From: a virus
Virus record (IMG/VR): IMGVR_UViG_3300020176_001676
Coordinates: 1 to 24,374 of that record
Reading direction: 5' to 3' (one strand)
Length of the DNA stretch: 24,374 nt
Part shown: positions 1 to 7,946 of the stretch, piece by piece
How the letters are laid out: each line of letters starts with the position of its first letter
How positions within the stretch are numbered: the stretch's first letter is position 1
The notes under the pieces: model-generated
The model's database searches: none
Told to the model about the DNA's origin: nothing
Seen by the model: only the letters and a program-made list of their open reading frames with translations
Made by a program: the position numbers and the translations under genes

Positions 1-468
1 AACTTCTTGATCCCCAACTTGAGGTGATTTAGTAACTGCAGCATGCCATTCAGTTAATATAGCAGGAACTCCTTCGAATGCAACTACGCCTGAATTATGC
101 CATTTACCACCACGACGTGTTGACCACGGTAAATCCTCAACCATCGATAATTTATTTTTTTCTGTTAAATTAAAAATACCACTAATATCGCCAAGTACTT
201 GACAATCTGTATCTAACCAACATACCTTATTTGCAAATCTTGCTGCAGTTAACATAGCAAGAGGTTTATGAAACCACCCAATATGATTACTTTGCGGTAA
301 TGGTAGAACAAAGCCTGCATGCTTTTCTAAAGCTCTATCAGACATACCAAAATCCATAATATAGAGCTGATTACTATTATGCTCGAGATAGTTCATAACA
401 AACCAATCAAGCATCCATTCTGTATTAGAATCACATCCAGTAATAAAAATATTATTAGATGATTTCAT
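1..468 (-). CDS. GT8-like glycosyltransferase, 3' end missing
   Basis: Partial gene: ATG at 468-466, reading off the left edge after 156 codons. The visible protein begins MKSSNNIFITGCDSN and has a metal-binding DxD in WLDTDCQVLGDISGIF (about residues 85-100), then WHNSGVVAFEG and a final GDQEV. These are the usual landmarks of GT-A nucleotide-sugar transferases of the GT8 type: DxD for the divalent metal and sugar nucleotide, then a N-S-G-V strand, then a D-Q motif. It overlaps the end of the upstream GT25-like gene by 14 nt, so it is probably translationally coupled. It is the most promoter-distal gene seen in the glycan island. The sugar donor and acceptor cannot be told from the sequence. 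The start is the first ATG and fits paralogues that begin directly with the first beta strand. Confidence 0.72.
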   Translation of the reverse strand, partial: MKSSNNIFITGCDSNTEWMLDWFVMNYLEHNSNQLYIMDFGMSDRALEKHAGFVLPLPQSNHIGWFHKPLAMLTAARFANKVCWLDTDCQVLGDISGIFNLTEKNKLSMVEDLPWSTRRGGKWHNSGVVAFEGVPAILTEWHAAVTKSPQVGDQEV

Positions 469-1099
469 AAGTCTCACCATAATTATGTTTTGCCAAGCAT
501 CCGGCTTCTTTTTGAATGGTTGTAAAGCTATCATTTGCTTCACATACCCAAGGATAATATTCCTGAAGCCACGGAAAGGTTTGTGTATTTAGAAAAACGT
601 CTGTTGGCCTACCGTGTGTCTTTGCTTTATTAATAAGCTCTTTAGCACCCCACGGATTAACAATATATCCATGTGCACCACCAAAATATGGCTTCTGTAC
701 CAATCCATCTACGCCTAATTTAGTTGGTGTCCGGTATTTACCATATGAAGGCTTAGAGAATGTCATAACACCTTTAAATGGGGAATTTACGGGAACTTCA
801 CCAGTTACAATAGCATCATGTTCAAAGATAACAATATTTTCATCCGTCTTAACAGATTTCTCCCAAAGCGAATGATGAGAGAGAAATGCAGCCATACAGT
901 TTTCTGGTCTAGAATATTTTTCATGGAAAAAAGAAGGTTGAATACCTTTGGTATGGAGAAGCAAATGGGGATTATCTGCGGGGGTTGTAGCCCAGTGATG
1001 TTCTACATGCAATCCGTATCTCTCTGCTGATTTCATACATCTGGTAGCAGCCTGTACAGATTTTTTATTATCTAATATTGTAATTACATAAGCTTTCAT
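455..1099 (-). CDS. GT25-like glycosyltransferase
   Basis: 214 aa. It has the order of motifs of glycosyltransferase family 25 (LPS beta-galactosyltransferase and procollagen galactosyltransferase relatives): MKAYVITI at the N-terminus, FLSHHSLWE (72-80), FEHDAIV (92-98) where classical members have a variant of EDD, GYIVNPWGAKELI (144-156) and PTDVFLN (165-171). It probably transfers a hexose from a UDP-sugar. No signal peptide or membrane segment is visible, so it should act in the cytoplasm. The start overlaps the stop of the preceding gene as TAATG, implying coupling. Three paralogues of the same type lie within 6 kb. The E-H-D in place of E-D-D is shared by most of them and looks like a subfamily trait. 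Family assignment is fairly safe; substrate is unknown. Confidence 0.78.
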   Translation of the reverse strand: MKAYVITILDNKKSVQAATRCMKSAERYGLHVEHHWATTPADNPHLLLHTKGIQPSFFHEKYSRPENCMAAFLSHHSLWEKSVKTDENIVIFEHDAIVTGEVPVNSPFKGVMTFSKPSYGKYRTPTKLGVDGLVQKPYFGGAHGYIVNPWGAKELINKAKTHGRPTDVFLNTQTFPWLQEYYPWVCEANDSFTTIQKEAGCLAKHNYGETYEII

Positions 1100-1944
1100 T
1101 ATTCACTCGTTGTTGATTTTCCACCCTGTACTTTTGTTATATACGGATAAATGTGTTGGAGTTTTCCTGGCATTAGCTGTTTACACATAAGAGCATCATT
1201 TGGCCAGATACCATGTTCAGCTGTAAGTTCAATAAGTTTTCTTGCCCCAGCTGGTTTAATAATATATGCAGAATTACCTGCAATACCCTGTGGTATCATT
1301 TTGTTTTTATCAACCCACGGGGCTTCATAAACGTCATATTTAGGATTTTGTTTTCTTTTACTACTACGAAGTTCCCAAATATCTTTTAATGTTTTATCAT
1401 ACACACTTGCCAATCTTGTTGCACCTATTGGATTATTCAGTCCAAGTATATCTCCTTTAAATGATTCTTTTATTATACCATAATCAAACCGGTTTGTAAA
1501 TAACGCATCTTGTTCTAAAATCATAATAGGTTTATCGGCTTCGATACAATTTTTCCATAGCGTATAATGCGATAGAAAACAGCCTATTCTTTTATTAATA
1601 TCCCTTGTCTTATATCCACTTAATTCTAACCCAGTCTTCATATCATATCTAGTTTCACCCTCAAGTGGATATGTATATGATACCCTTTTTATTGTAGATT
1701 TACCGAAGAGTCTTTCGTGAACCGTTTTTACATTTCTTGCAGTTACTGCATCAAAGACAAAAGGCTCGATATTTGATCTGGTATCTTTTATACTAAGCAA
1801 CAGACGACGGGTTGCTACTGTAGAATCATGATCATTTGTAATGGAAATAATATAGGCTTTCATTGTATTTTTGGTCCTTTCCAAAACCTTTTCAAGAGTC
1901 GGTCTTTCATCAGGAAACATCTCATGAATAATTTCAAGCGACAT
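1099..1944 (-). CDS. GT25-like glycosyltransferase with N-terminal extension
   Basis: 281 aa, the longest of the GT25-like paralogues. Motifs: MKAYIISI (28-35), GCFLSHYTLW (121-130), ILEQDALF (142-149), AYIIKPAGARKLIEL (226-240) and WPNDAL (247-252). The paralogues begin at the MKAY-like strand, so residues 1-27 are either a short helical extension or untranslated. Two starts are possible. ATG at 1944 lies one base after the upstream stop (TAATATG, the same junction as at 4129). ATG at 1863 has a good Shine-Dalgarno AAAGGA and gives the paralogue-like N-terminus. I give the longer form because the shorter leaves an 82-nt gap in an otherwise gapless cluster. E-Q-D replaces the E-H-D of its paralogues. 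Donor and acceptor are unknown. Confidence 0.72.
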   Translation of the reverse strand: MSLEIIHEMFPDERPTLEKVLERTKNTMKAYIISITNDHDSTVATRRLLLSIKDTRSNIEPFVFDAVTARNVKTVHERLFGKSTIKRVSYTYPLEGETRYDMKTGLELSGYKTRDINKRIGCFLSHYTLWKNCIEADKPIMILEQDALFTNRFDYGIIKESFKGDILGLNNPIGATRLASVYDKTLKDIWELRSSKRKQNPKYDVYEAPWVDKNKMIPQGIAGNSAYIIKPAGARKLIELTAEHGIWPNDALMCKQLMPGKLQHIYPYITKVQGGKSTTSE

Positions 1945-1945
1945 A

Positions 1946-2536
1946 TTAGATCACTTTTTGAATAACAGTATACCCTACACTTGTTTCACCACGTTCAACT
2001 AATTTAAAGCCATTCTCTTTACCCCAATTAACAAGAGTACGGTGTAGTTGATCGTCTGGCTTATTAAAAAGTAACTTTGTGTCGTGTGCAATAATATACT
2101 TTCGTACATTTGGTCCGTGTACAGTTAATTCTCGCTGCATAAATCCTGCTTTATGGACTGAATCAATAACTAGCATATCGCAGCTATCAATAGATCCAAG
2201 ACCTGTCGAATCTGTTTCTCTTACATCTAAATGGATATTTTTTAAATTGGCATATTCTTCTGCAAGTGGCTTTAGAAATTTATTGTAACGACTCATATCA
2301 ATATCAATAAGAGTAACTTTTTTTGGTATAGGATCTAGAAGAATAGCGCAAGATGCTGTTCCACCTTGGTGTACACCCAGCTCCATATATCTTTTACAGT
2401 TTCCTTCTTTCCAGTACTTCTGAATAGCTTTATGCATTGCACAGTAGTCTACACCATGTGCCTCTTCTTGCTGCTTTACAATATCAACATGAAATTCTTT
2501 TACAGATTTTACATGACCCAATTCAGCATTAATCAT
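1946..2536 (-). CDS. Class I SAM-dependent methyltransferase (Methyltransf_24-like)
   Basis: 196 aa. A Rossmann methyltransferase pattern is visible: motif I ELGVHQGGT (52-60), acidic end of strand 2 in VTLIDID (74-80), then SCDMLVIDSVHKAGFM (118-133) and KYIIAHDT (146-153). The wording ELGVxxGGT followed by a D-x-V-H segment and IIAHDT recalls the Methyltransf_24 / cephalosporin-hydroxylase-like proteins often found in sugar clusters. It probably methylates a sugar or glycan intermediate made by neighbouring enzymes; that part is inference. It starts 8 nt inside the end of the epimerase gene (ATGATTAATGC at the junction) and is followed after one base by a GT25-like gene, so it is in the same transcription unit. 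Confidence 0.68.
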   Translation of the reverse strand: MINAELGHVKSVKEFHVDIVKQQEEAHGVDYCAMHKAIQKYWKEGNCKRYMELGVHQGGTASCAILLDPIPKKVTLIDIDMSRYNKFLKPLAEEYANLKNIHLDVRETDSTGLGSIDSCDMLVIDSVHKAGFMQRELTVHGPNVRKYIIAHDTKLLFNKPDDQLHRTLVNWGKENGFKLVERGETSVGYTVIQKVI

Positions 2537-3455
2537 TATAATAACTCCTATACCATTTTACAAAATTATGTACCCCTTTATCTATAGAGGTCGTAGGCTC
2601 ATATCCAAGCTTCTGTATTTTCGTTGTATCTGACCAAGTTTCTTTTGCATCTGCTGGATGACGTGGTGCAAAGTTTATTTCAGCATCGATTCCTAATTCG
2701 TGTTCAATACGTCCTACAAAGTGCATTAGTTCAACTTGCTGTCCATATCCAATATTGTAGATATCTCGTTCAGTCATATTCTGGGATACTAACCAAATAC
2801 CTTGTACAATATCGTCAACGTATGTAAAGTCACGTTTCATATCACCATTATTAAATACAGTAATTTCTTTTTTATTTAGGATATTCTTTGTAAATGTAAA
2901 CAGTGCCATGTCTGGTCTTCCCCATGGTCCATATACTGTAAAGAACCGAAGACCGACTGCATTCTTAATCTTTGAAGTATTAAATTGCTGTTCGTTTGTA
3001 GCTTTCGTATAACCATATGGACTAAGGTGATTTCCTAGTTTTTCATCTTCTTTCCAGGGTAACGGATTACCGTGCATAGTACATGATGTAGATGCATAGA
3101 TAACATTTTCAATCTTTTCTTTTTCTGCCCAACGTATAACATTCTGCGTTCCAGTAATGTTTACATCAATATATTCTTGAGGATGATCCATCGAATATCT
3201 AACACCAGCCATTGCAGCAAGGTGAATAACTAGATCAATATCTGAAACTGAAAAAGCAAAATCCTGATATCTTATATCGCCTTCTAATACTTTTATTTTA
3301 TTATTTTTAAGTATTTCGGCTCTTGTTCGTTTTAGCTTAGGATCATAATAATCATTAAAGTTATCAACACCGAAAACTTCCCAACCTAGTTTTTTAAAAT
3401 GGCATGCTGTATGGAATCCGATAAATCCTGCAATGCCAGTAATGAATACCTTCAT
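2529..3455 (-). CDS. NAD-dependent sugar epimerase, UDP-glucuronate 4-epimerase-like
   Basis: 308 aa extended SDR. It shows the NAD-binding TGIAGFIG (G7, G10, G13), acidic D31 after strand 2, LAAMAGVRYSM (79-89), catalytic STSCTMHG (122-129) and the Tyr/Lys pair Y147/K151 in SPYGYTK. The segment LRFFTVYGPWGRPDMALF (169-186) followed by GDMKRDFTYVDDIV is characteristic of UDP-glucuronate 4-epimerases (UDP-GlcA to UDP-GalA), so that is the best prediction, though related 4-epimerases share parts of it. It is slightly shorter than the roughly 335-340 aa family norm. The start overlaps the upstream GT25-like stop as ATGA. It would supply an activated acidic sugar to the nearby transferases. Cytoplasmic. 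A serine/threonine next to the active site (SCTMHG) replaces the usual SSVYG wording. Confidence 0.85.
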   Translation of the reverse strand: MKVFITGIAGFIGFHTACHFKKLGWEVFGVDNFNDYYDPKLKRTRAEILKNNKIKVLEGDIRYQDFAFSVSDIDLVIHLAAMAGVRYSMDHPQEYIDVNITGTQNVIRWAEKEKIENVIYASTSCTMHGNPLPWKEDEKLGNHLSPYGYTKATNEQQFNTSKIKNAVGLRFFTVYGPWGRPDMALFTFTKNILNKKEITVFNNGDMKRDFTYVDDIVQGIWLVSQNMTERDIYNIGYGQQVELMHFVGRIEHELGIDAEINFAPRHPADAKETWSDTTKIQKLGYEPTTSIDKGVHNFVKWYRSYYND

Positions 3456-4129
3456 TTGTATACCCCTGATGTTGTAGTAGGTACATAGTCAAGTTTTGTT
3501 TTCAAAGCACCTCTATGTGTATCCCACTGGCTTTCGTGAAGTGCATTTCCAACTACAACAGGATTTGAATTTTTATAAGGTGTAATTTTAATTATTTGAT
3601 CCTGGTTTATATACCGGTTCATATTATCGTGGCCAGCAAATCCAAGAGTTTCATATATGTCATTATATCTTTTTGCTGGTTCTGGGCCAATAGCATAACC
3701 GTGCGTAGCCTGCTCACGGCTGCATAGGTTTACTGCAAACTGGGTGTATGGTTGTCCAACATCTAGTTGCCTTTGAATAATTGCATCATGTTCTAAAATA
3801 ATAGATGGATAACCATTATTAATAATCTTTTTCCGAACTTCATAATGACTCATTGTCATACATTGCTGCATAACAATCATTCGGTTTTCTATTTCCTTTG
3901 TTGGTTCTTTACCAGCTTTTCTTCTATAGTTACCTAGAAGTCTTTCACGATAATCTTCACGTACTGGCCATCCTGGATAATATTTTTCCAGAGTAGAAGG
4001 AACAACAGCATCAAATAAAATAGGATTTATATTATAAGCTCGACAAGAATCAACGCATCTCTTTGTAAGGAAACGAACCTTATCATCATCAAATGAATTG
4101 ACTGTAGTTATAATATAGGCATCAAACAT
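3452..4129 (-). CDS. Divergent GT25-like glycosyltransferase
   Basis: 225 aa from ATG 4129. Motifs line up with the GT25-like neighbours: MFDAYIITTV (1-10), MTMSHYEVRKK (91-101), ILEHDAII (111-118), HGYAIGPEPAKRY (143-155) and NRYINQDQ (171-178), where an N-Q-D stands for the usual P-x-D. An in-frame ATG at 4147 would add six residues but has no Shine-Dalgarno; 4129 sits one base after the upstream stop (TAATATG) with GGAA upstream and gives the family-like N-terminus, so I prefer it. The last codons overlap the epimerase start as ATGA. The tryptophan of SHxxxW is replaced by Arg, the most divergent of the set. Probably a cytoplasmic nucleotide-sugar transferase of unknown specificity. Confidence 0.7.
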   Translation of the reverse strand: MFDAYIITTVNSFDDDKVRFLTKRCVDSCRAYNINPILFDAVVPSTLEKYYPGWPVREDYRERLLGNYRRKAGKEPTKEIENRMIVMQQCMTMSHYEVRKKIINNGYPSIILEHDAIIQRQLDVGQPYTQFAVNLCSREQATHGYAIGPEPAKRYNDIYETLGFAGHDNMNRYINQDQIIKITPYKNSNPVVVGNALHESQWDTHRGALKTKLDYVPTTTSGVYK

Positions 4130-4130
4130 A

Positions 4131-4928
4131 TTACAGTTTCCATTCATTAACAGGGCGATTAACTACAATCTTGTGCCAATCTGCATCCTGGTTGTCTGCC
4201 CCTCTTAACTGAACATGAACAAATTTGGTTTCTTCTGTCCTATTATCTATTACTGCTCTTGGAGTAGTTTTAGAATCACCATCATAGTGAACATAGCTAT
4301 TCCAACCGCTATGCATTACAGTATAATTCATATCTGCAATAGTTAGCATTGCGTGGAGATAATTCTGATCAATTGTATAAAACTTATTCAGACCAGCACT
4401 TCTACAGTGATTGATATATCCTTGGAAGCCTTCCCAGTTTTCATATGAATATCGAAGACCTTCGTTTGTATATAGAACTACGCCACTATTAAAAATCTTA
4501 AGATTACCAGCTTCATTACGTGGCATCTCTTTACCATATTTTTCAACCATCAATTTATTCCATCGTTCGTCAGCGGCTGTATTAATAGGGCTTTTAGTTT
4601 TTAGGTGTGAGATTTCTTTATGTGGTTCATCGCATATACCAATATGGCCTACGTCCTGATCAAAGATATTTTCCTCTAAACCTTCGACAGTAAAAACATC
4701 TGTATCGGCAAAAAGAATATTGTCATATTCCCAAAAGTCTTTATTATAGACAGGTTCGAAGGCATTATAATATTGTGGAATATCACAGTATTTAGATCCC
4801 CATCCTGGATTTTTAACAAACCGATATTCTGCACCAATACGTTCTGCATATGCTTTCATATTATCGATACCAGCCTGAACTGCAATTCCTGGCTTACCTA
4901 ACCAGTACTGGTAAATCAAATTCTTCAT
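4131..4928 (-). CDS. GT8-like glycosyltransferase
   Basis: 265 aa GT-A-type transferase. It starts MKNLIYQYWLG, has DxD in ILFADTDVF (71-79), FNSGVVLY (146-153) and TIDQNYLHAM (185-194), the landmarks of GT8 retaining transferases. C-terminal FVHVQLRGADNQDADWHKIVV may form the late His-containing metal/nucleotide site, as in GT8 enzymes where a C-terminal His binds the metal. No transmembrane segment. The start overlaps the methyltransferase stop as ATGA. It shares the LIYQ opening with the transferase at 5517-6302, suggesting duplication. The sugar and acceptor are unknown; the neighbouring epimerase makes a UDP-uronic acid a possible donor, but that is only context. Confidence 0.74.
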   Translation of the reverse strand: MKNLIYQYWLGKPGIAVQAGIDNMKAYAERIGAEYRFVKNPGWGSKYCDIPQYYNAFEPVYNKDFWEYDNILFADTDVFTVEGLEENIFDQDVGHIGICDEPHKEISHLKTKSPINTAADERWNKLMVEKYGKEMPRNEAGNLKIFNSGVVLYTNEGLRYSYENWEGFQGYINHCRSAGLNKFYTIDQNYLHAMLTIADMNYTVMHSGWNSYVHYDGDSKTTPRAVIDNRTEETKFVHVQLRGADNQDADWHKIVVNRPVNEWKL

Positions 4929-5530
4929 TTTTGAATCCTTAATGTGGGTCTTCCTGCTTTATATTTTCCAAATCTACCACGATGATCAGTAAAATCTGGA
5001 CTTGGCCATTCATCAATAATCTTATATCCAAGCTTATCTACCAGTTCTATAATATCACTACGAACATATGATAGCGGATCAGTCTGGGTAGGTTTCCATC
5101 CTGGTCTGGCAATATGCATTTCCATAATAAGACTACCGGTTGGAGTTAACTGTTCCATCCAGGTATTCATCGTATCTTCTGGGGTAATGCTATGGTCAAA
5201 AGAATTAGAAAAGACAATATCAAATTTACCAACCCATTCTGGCTTTTGTTTAGAAAAATCCCATTGTACTGTATCTGGAAAGCTGGCTGCTGTCTCACTA
5301 ATTTCGGTACCTATAACATAGGTATTTTCCCCATAAATTTGTTTAAAATATTTCTGTTCATAACCTGCACGAGTACCATGACATAGTACATGACTTACAA
5401 TCGGTATTCGTTTTTTGATTTCAGCAATAACTTCTAGTCCAACACCAGAATGAGAAGTTAGCTTTTTCTTATTACCTTCAGTCTGGTATCTTACATATTC
5501 ATCATAATTGCTATATTTAAATAATTCCAT
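4925..5530 (-). CDS. SAM-dependent methyltransferase-like protein
   Basis: 201 aa. A class I methyltransferase fold is suggested by VLCHGTRAGYEQKYF (48-62) as a variant motif I, VIGTEIS (72-78) with Glu after strand 2, WDFSKQKPEW (90-99), FDIVFSNSFDHS (103-114) and a strand/helix LTPTGSLIMEM. Motif I has H-G-T-R in place of the common D-x-G-x-G, so the call rests on the overall pattern. It overlaps the upstream transferase by 14 nt and the downstream one by 4 nt, so it belongs to the glycan unit. It may methylate a sugar, lipid or protein acceptor; nothing in the sequence says which. Homologues with this H-G-T-R motif are, to my memory, common in marine phage sugar clusters. Confidence 0.62.
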   Translation of the reverse strand: MELFKYSNYDEYVRYQTEGNKKKLTSHSGVGLEVIAEIKKRIPIVSHVLCHGTRAGYEQKYFKQIYGENTYVIGTEISETAASFPDTVQWDFSKQKPEWVGKFDIVFSNSFDHSITPEDTMNTWMEQLTPTGSLIMEMHIARPGWKPTQTDPLSYVRSDIIELVDKLGYKIIDEWPSPDFTDHRGRFGKYKAGRPTLRIQK

Positions 5531-6302
5531 TCATAAGCTCCTGTACATTCTCGCCATTTTGTGGTAGTTTATCTTTCAAAAAGAAATGTACAAAATAGCA
5601 TTCATCAATCTTTGTGTTAGCAGTATATAGCCCGTTCCATTTCCAATCGAGTTTCTTTACTTTCATCTTTTCTTTTTTGATCCAGTAGTTTAATAGCGTT
5701 TGATCTGTAGACCATTTCCATGGACCCATACCATCAATAAACGGTTTAAATTCTGAACGCATTAGAAATTCTTTTGGCGTCTGTCCTTTTAAATATTTTG
5801 CAAATGACCTGTTCATAAGCATCATACCCATATTCATAAATTCACCGCCGGTATCTTCACGCCAATCCCAATCTAATCGTAAGGATCCGTATTGCATTCT
5901 AGAATAGTTTAGAATTTTTCTTTTATATGCTTCGGTAAGTGGCATATCTCTTTCTACTACACCACCAAAGTCATATTCTTCCCCAAGATCATCAAAGATA
6001 TTAGGTGCGCTGTCTCTTATGTAGATATCTGCATCAATAATAGCAATTTGATCGTACTCTTTGAAATGCTCAAATGCATTTTCTTTTTCGTAGATCGGAA
6101 GATAACCGCCGTATTTTTCATATGATTCTTTGCTTCGGTTTGTAGAAAAAACATCAGGCTTGATCATAAGTCTAGGATGCATTTGTACAATATGATCTAG
6201 ATCATATTTTTCACAGTATTTTTTTACACTTTCAATACAGTAATCATATAGCTTGAGCTTTTTACCGCCAACATAAACTTGATAAATCAATCTCTTCTTC
6301 AT
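5517..6302 (-). CDS. GT8-like glycosyltransferase
   Basis: 261 aa GT-A-type transferase. Begins MKKRLIYQVYVGGKKL; DxD in IAIIDADIYI (86-95); FMNMGMMLMN (155-164) in the position of the N-S-G-V strand; STDQTLLNYW (198-207) with the acceptor-side D-Q; FVHFF near residue 240 could supply the C-terminal metal-binding His. This set and order match GT8-like enzymes. ATG 6302 follows the previous gene after 12 nt; the end overlaps the next methyltransferase by 14 nt. The protein is soluble and rich in Lys and aromatic residues. It is a likely paralogue of the 4131-4928 gene but the two differ enough in their middle parts to suggest different acceptors (inference). Confidence 0.74.
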   Translation of the reverse strand: MKKRLIYQVYVGGKKLKLYDYCIESVKKYCEKYDLDHIVQMHPRLMIKPDVFSTNRSKESYEKYGGYLPIYEKENAFEHFKEYDQIAIIDADIYIRDSAPNIFDDLGEEYDFGGVVERDMPLTEAYKRKILNYSRMQYGSLRLDWDWREDTGGEFMNMGMMLMNRSFAKYLKGQTPKEFLMRSEFKPFIDGMGPWKWSTDQTLLNYWIKKEKMKVKKLDWKWNGLYTANTKIDECYFVHFFLKDKLPQNGENVQELMNGII

Positions 6303-6314
6303 TGTAACAATACC

Positions 6315-6962
6315 TTATTTTTTAAACCTTTTTGCTTTACCCATAGACGGCTTTGATGTTCCTATATCTGGATTTATATAGTGAGTTGCACACGTATAAG
6401 AATCAAGATTCTTTTTTGACATTCTTCCTAATTGGTACCAATAATCCTTACCTTTACGTTGATAATCGTGGATATGTACATCAACTGGGAACCATATGCC
6501 CTTATATGCCAAAGCTTCTTTCATTAGTTTTTTTGCCCCCGAGGGTTTAATAAAGTATGCCAAAGCCGCAAGTGAATTTCTATGTGATTTGTCATCAAAT
6601 TTTGTGTAACCAAAACTCCATAGATTTCTTTTAAATAAAATATCTGGTATATTTTTATGTAATATGCAATCATGTTCAATAATAATAGAAGGTTGTGATA
6701 TTTTTTTCCATGCACTAAAATGCGAATACCAAATTGCTATTTCTTCTTGAGACCATTCTCTAGATATTTTACTAGTGTACTTACGTCTAGGGCCCATATT
6801 TAAAAAACTCGGAATATTTTCTGGTGTAGTAGCTTCTATTCTTTCAATATTATAATAACCGAACTTATTAAAACTCTCAATAGATTTTTGAGAATAATAT
6901 TCAGAAACCTCATTACCAGTAATAGCTATTTGATATATTGGTATATCTTTACCGATAGTCAT
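6315..6962 (-). CDS. GT25-like glycosyltransferase
   Basis: 215 aa. Opens IPIYQIAITGNEVSE; SHFSAWKK (80-87), IIIEHDCIL (93-101), AYFIKPSGAKKLM (135-147) and FPVDVHIHD (158-166) match the motif series of the other three GT25-like genes in the island, including the E-H-D triplet. The C-terminus is strongly basic (KPSMGKAKRFKK), which could help bind a phosphorylated or acidic acceptor. The start lies 14 nt inside the end of the radical SAM gene, so translation is likely coupled. The pairing with a SPASM radical SAM enzyme directly upstream recurs in sugar and peptide modification loci, but no shared substrate can be deduced. Confidence 0.74.
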   Translation of the reverse strand: MTIGKDIPIYQIAITGNEVSEYYSQKSIESFNKFGYYNIERIEATTPENIPSFLNMGPRRKYTSKISREWSQEEIAIWYSHFSAWKKISQPSIIIEHDCILHKNIPDILFKRNLWSFGYTKFDDKSHRNSLAALAYFIKPSGAKKLMKEALAYKGIWFPVDVHIHDYQRKGKDYWYQLGRMSKKNLDSYTCATHYINPDIGTSKPSMGKAKRFKK

Positions 6963-7920
6963 TTAGATCGAATTCCGTTCCGTGCATTTTGTAGAGATCT
7001 CTCTCGTGGTTTGTATACACTAGGACTTCTGGGTCATCAATAAGAAAGTCGCATCCTTTACAATAGTCTGGATAATTACCTGTTCGGTGGTCCTCACGTA
7101 ACGATTCGTATTTTTCACCAAACCAAATTTCTTCAAGTGTTTCTTCTGTAAGATGACCAAGTACTGCCTCATCATCTCGACCAAGTACCTGGCAGCATGG
7201 TGCAACAGCCATCCTTTGACCGTCGATACCACCTGCACGAATAACTACATCTGGACTGAAAGGTCTACCGCAAGTCTTAACTTTGCCTTCTCTTCCATAT
7301 TCTGGTTCATATACTCCGCTCCAGTTATGCATCTTCCAAATCTCAGTTTTGACTCCCGCCCAGTCAACAATATTACGGTACATCTTTACTTCACTATCAA
7401 TATTGTTATTATCAAGTATAAGATGATAGGTAGCTACAACACAGTCGGATCCAGATTCGGTGACGTATTCCTGCATAGATTTTAGATTATTAAGAACAAA
7501 TTGGAAGTTGTTACTGTTCATCCACTTGTTATATTCAATATGATTATATCCAATAATAGAAAAACGATAAAAGTCAAGACCAGCATCTACGCAGTCTCTC
7601 ATAAATCCATCTTTCATACGGAAGCCGTTAGAAAAACAGAATGCCTTTGCGCCATACTTTTTAACAATAGAAATATATTCTGGTAGGTTTCTATTCAGTG
7701 TTGGTTCACCAGATCCTTCAAGATTCACTACACGTAGTCCGGCTTCTGCACACTGTGCAACAGCATCTTCGAACTCATCAAGTGACATTTTCTTAAGCCA
7801 GTTTTTTCCACGAGCACCTGTTGATCCATCAGGATTTGTTTGCGGACACATTTGGCATGTATAGTTACATCCCCCATTAATTTCTATAACTGCTCTATCA
7901 ATATTCCAGGTCGGTTCCAT
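6949..7920 (-). CDS. Radical SAM enzyme with SPASM-type C-terminus
   Basis: 323 aa. The radical SAM cluster motif is C18-x3-C22-x2-C25 (GGCNYTCQMC), followed by LEGSGEPTLN (68-77), the usual GGE-like SAM-binding strand. The C-terminal third carries further cysteines C217, C242, C243, C287 and C290 in CGRPF, APCCQVLG and CKGC contexts; this is the arrangement of SPASM/twitch auxiliary iron-sulfur clusters. It should cleave SAM to a 5'-deoxyadenosyl radical and modify an unknown substrate. SPASM enzymes often act on peptides, but sugar-cluster members also exist. ATG 7920 has an AAAGGAT Shine-Dalgarno in the 26-nt gap before it. The end overlaps a GT25-like gene. A second radical SAM system lies at 14393-15275. 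Confidence 0.87.
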   Translation of the reverse strand: MEPTWNIDRAVIEINGGCNYTCQMCPQTNPDGSTGARGKNWLKKMSLDEFEDAVAQCAEAGLRVVNLEGSGEPTLNRNLPEYISIVKKYGAKAFCFSNGFRMKDGFMRDCVDAGLDFYRFSIIGYNHIEYNKWMNSNNFQFVLNNLKSMQEYVTESGSDCVVATYHLILDNNNIDSEVKMYRNIVDWAGVKTEIWKMHNWSGVYEPEYGREGKVKTCGRPFSPDVVIRAGGIDGQRMAVAPCCQVLGRDDEAVLGHLTEETLEEIWFGEKYESLREDHRTGNYPDYCKGCDFLIDDPEVLVYTNHERDLYKMHGTEFDLNDYR

Positions 7921-7946
7921 TATTAATATATCCTTTAGATTATATA

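Noticed and set aside
7153-7485. Plus-strand ORF of 110 codons
   Set aside because: It lies fully inside the radical SAM gene, whose cysteine motifs are intact; the translation has no recognisable pattern and no Shine-Dalgarno.
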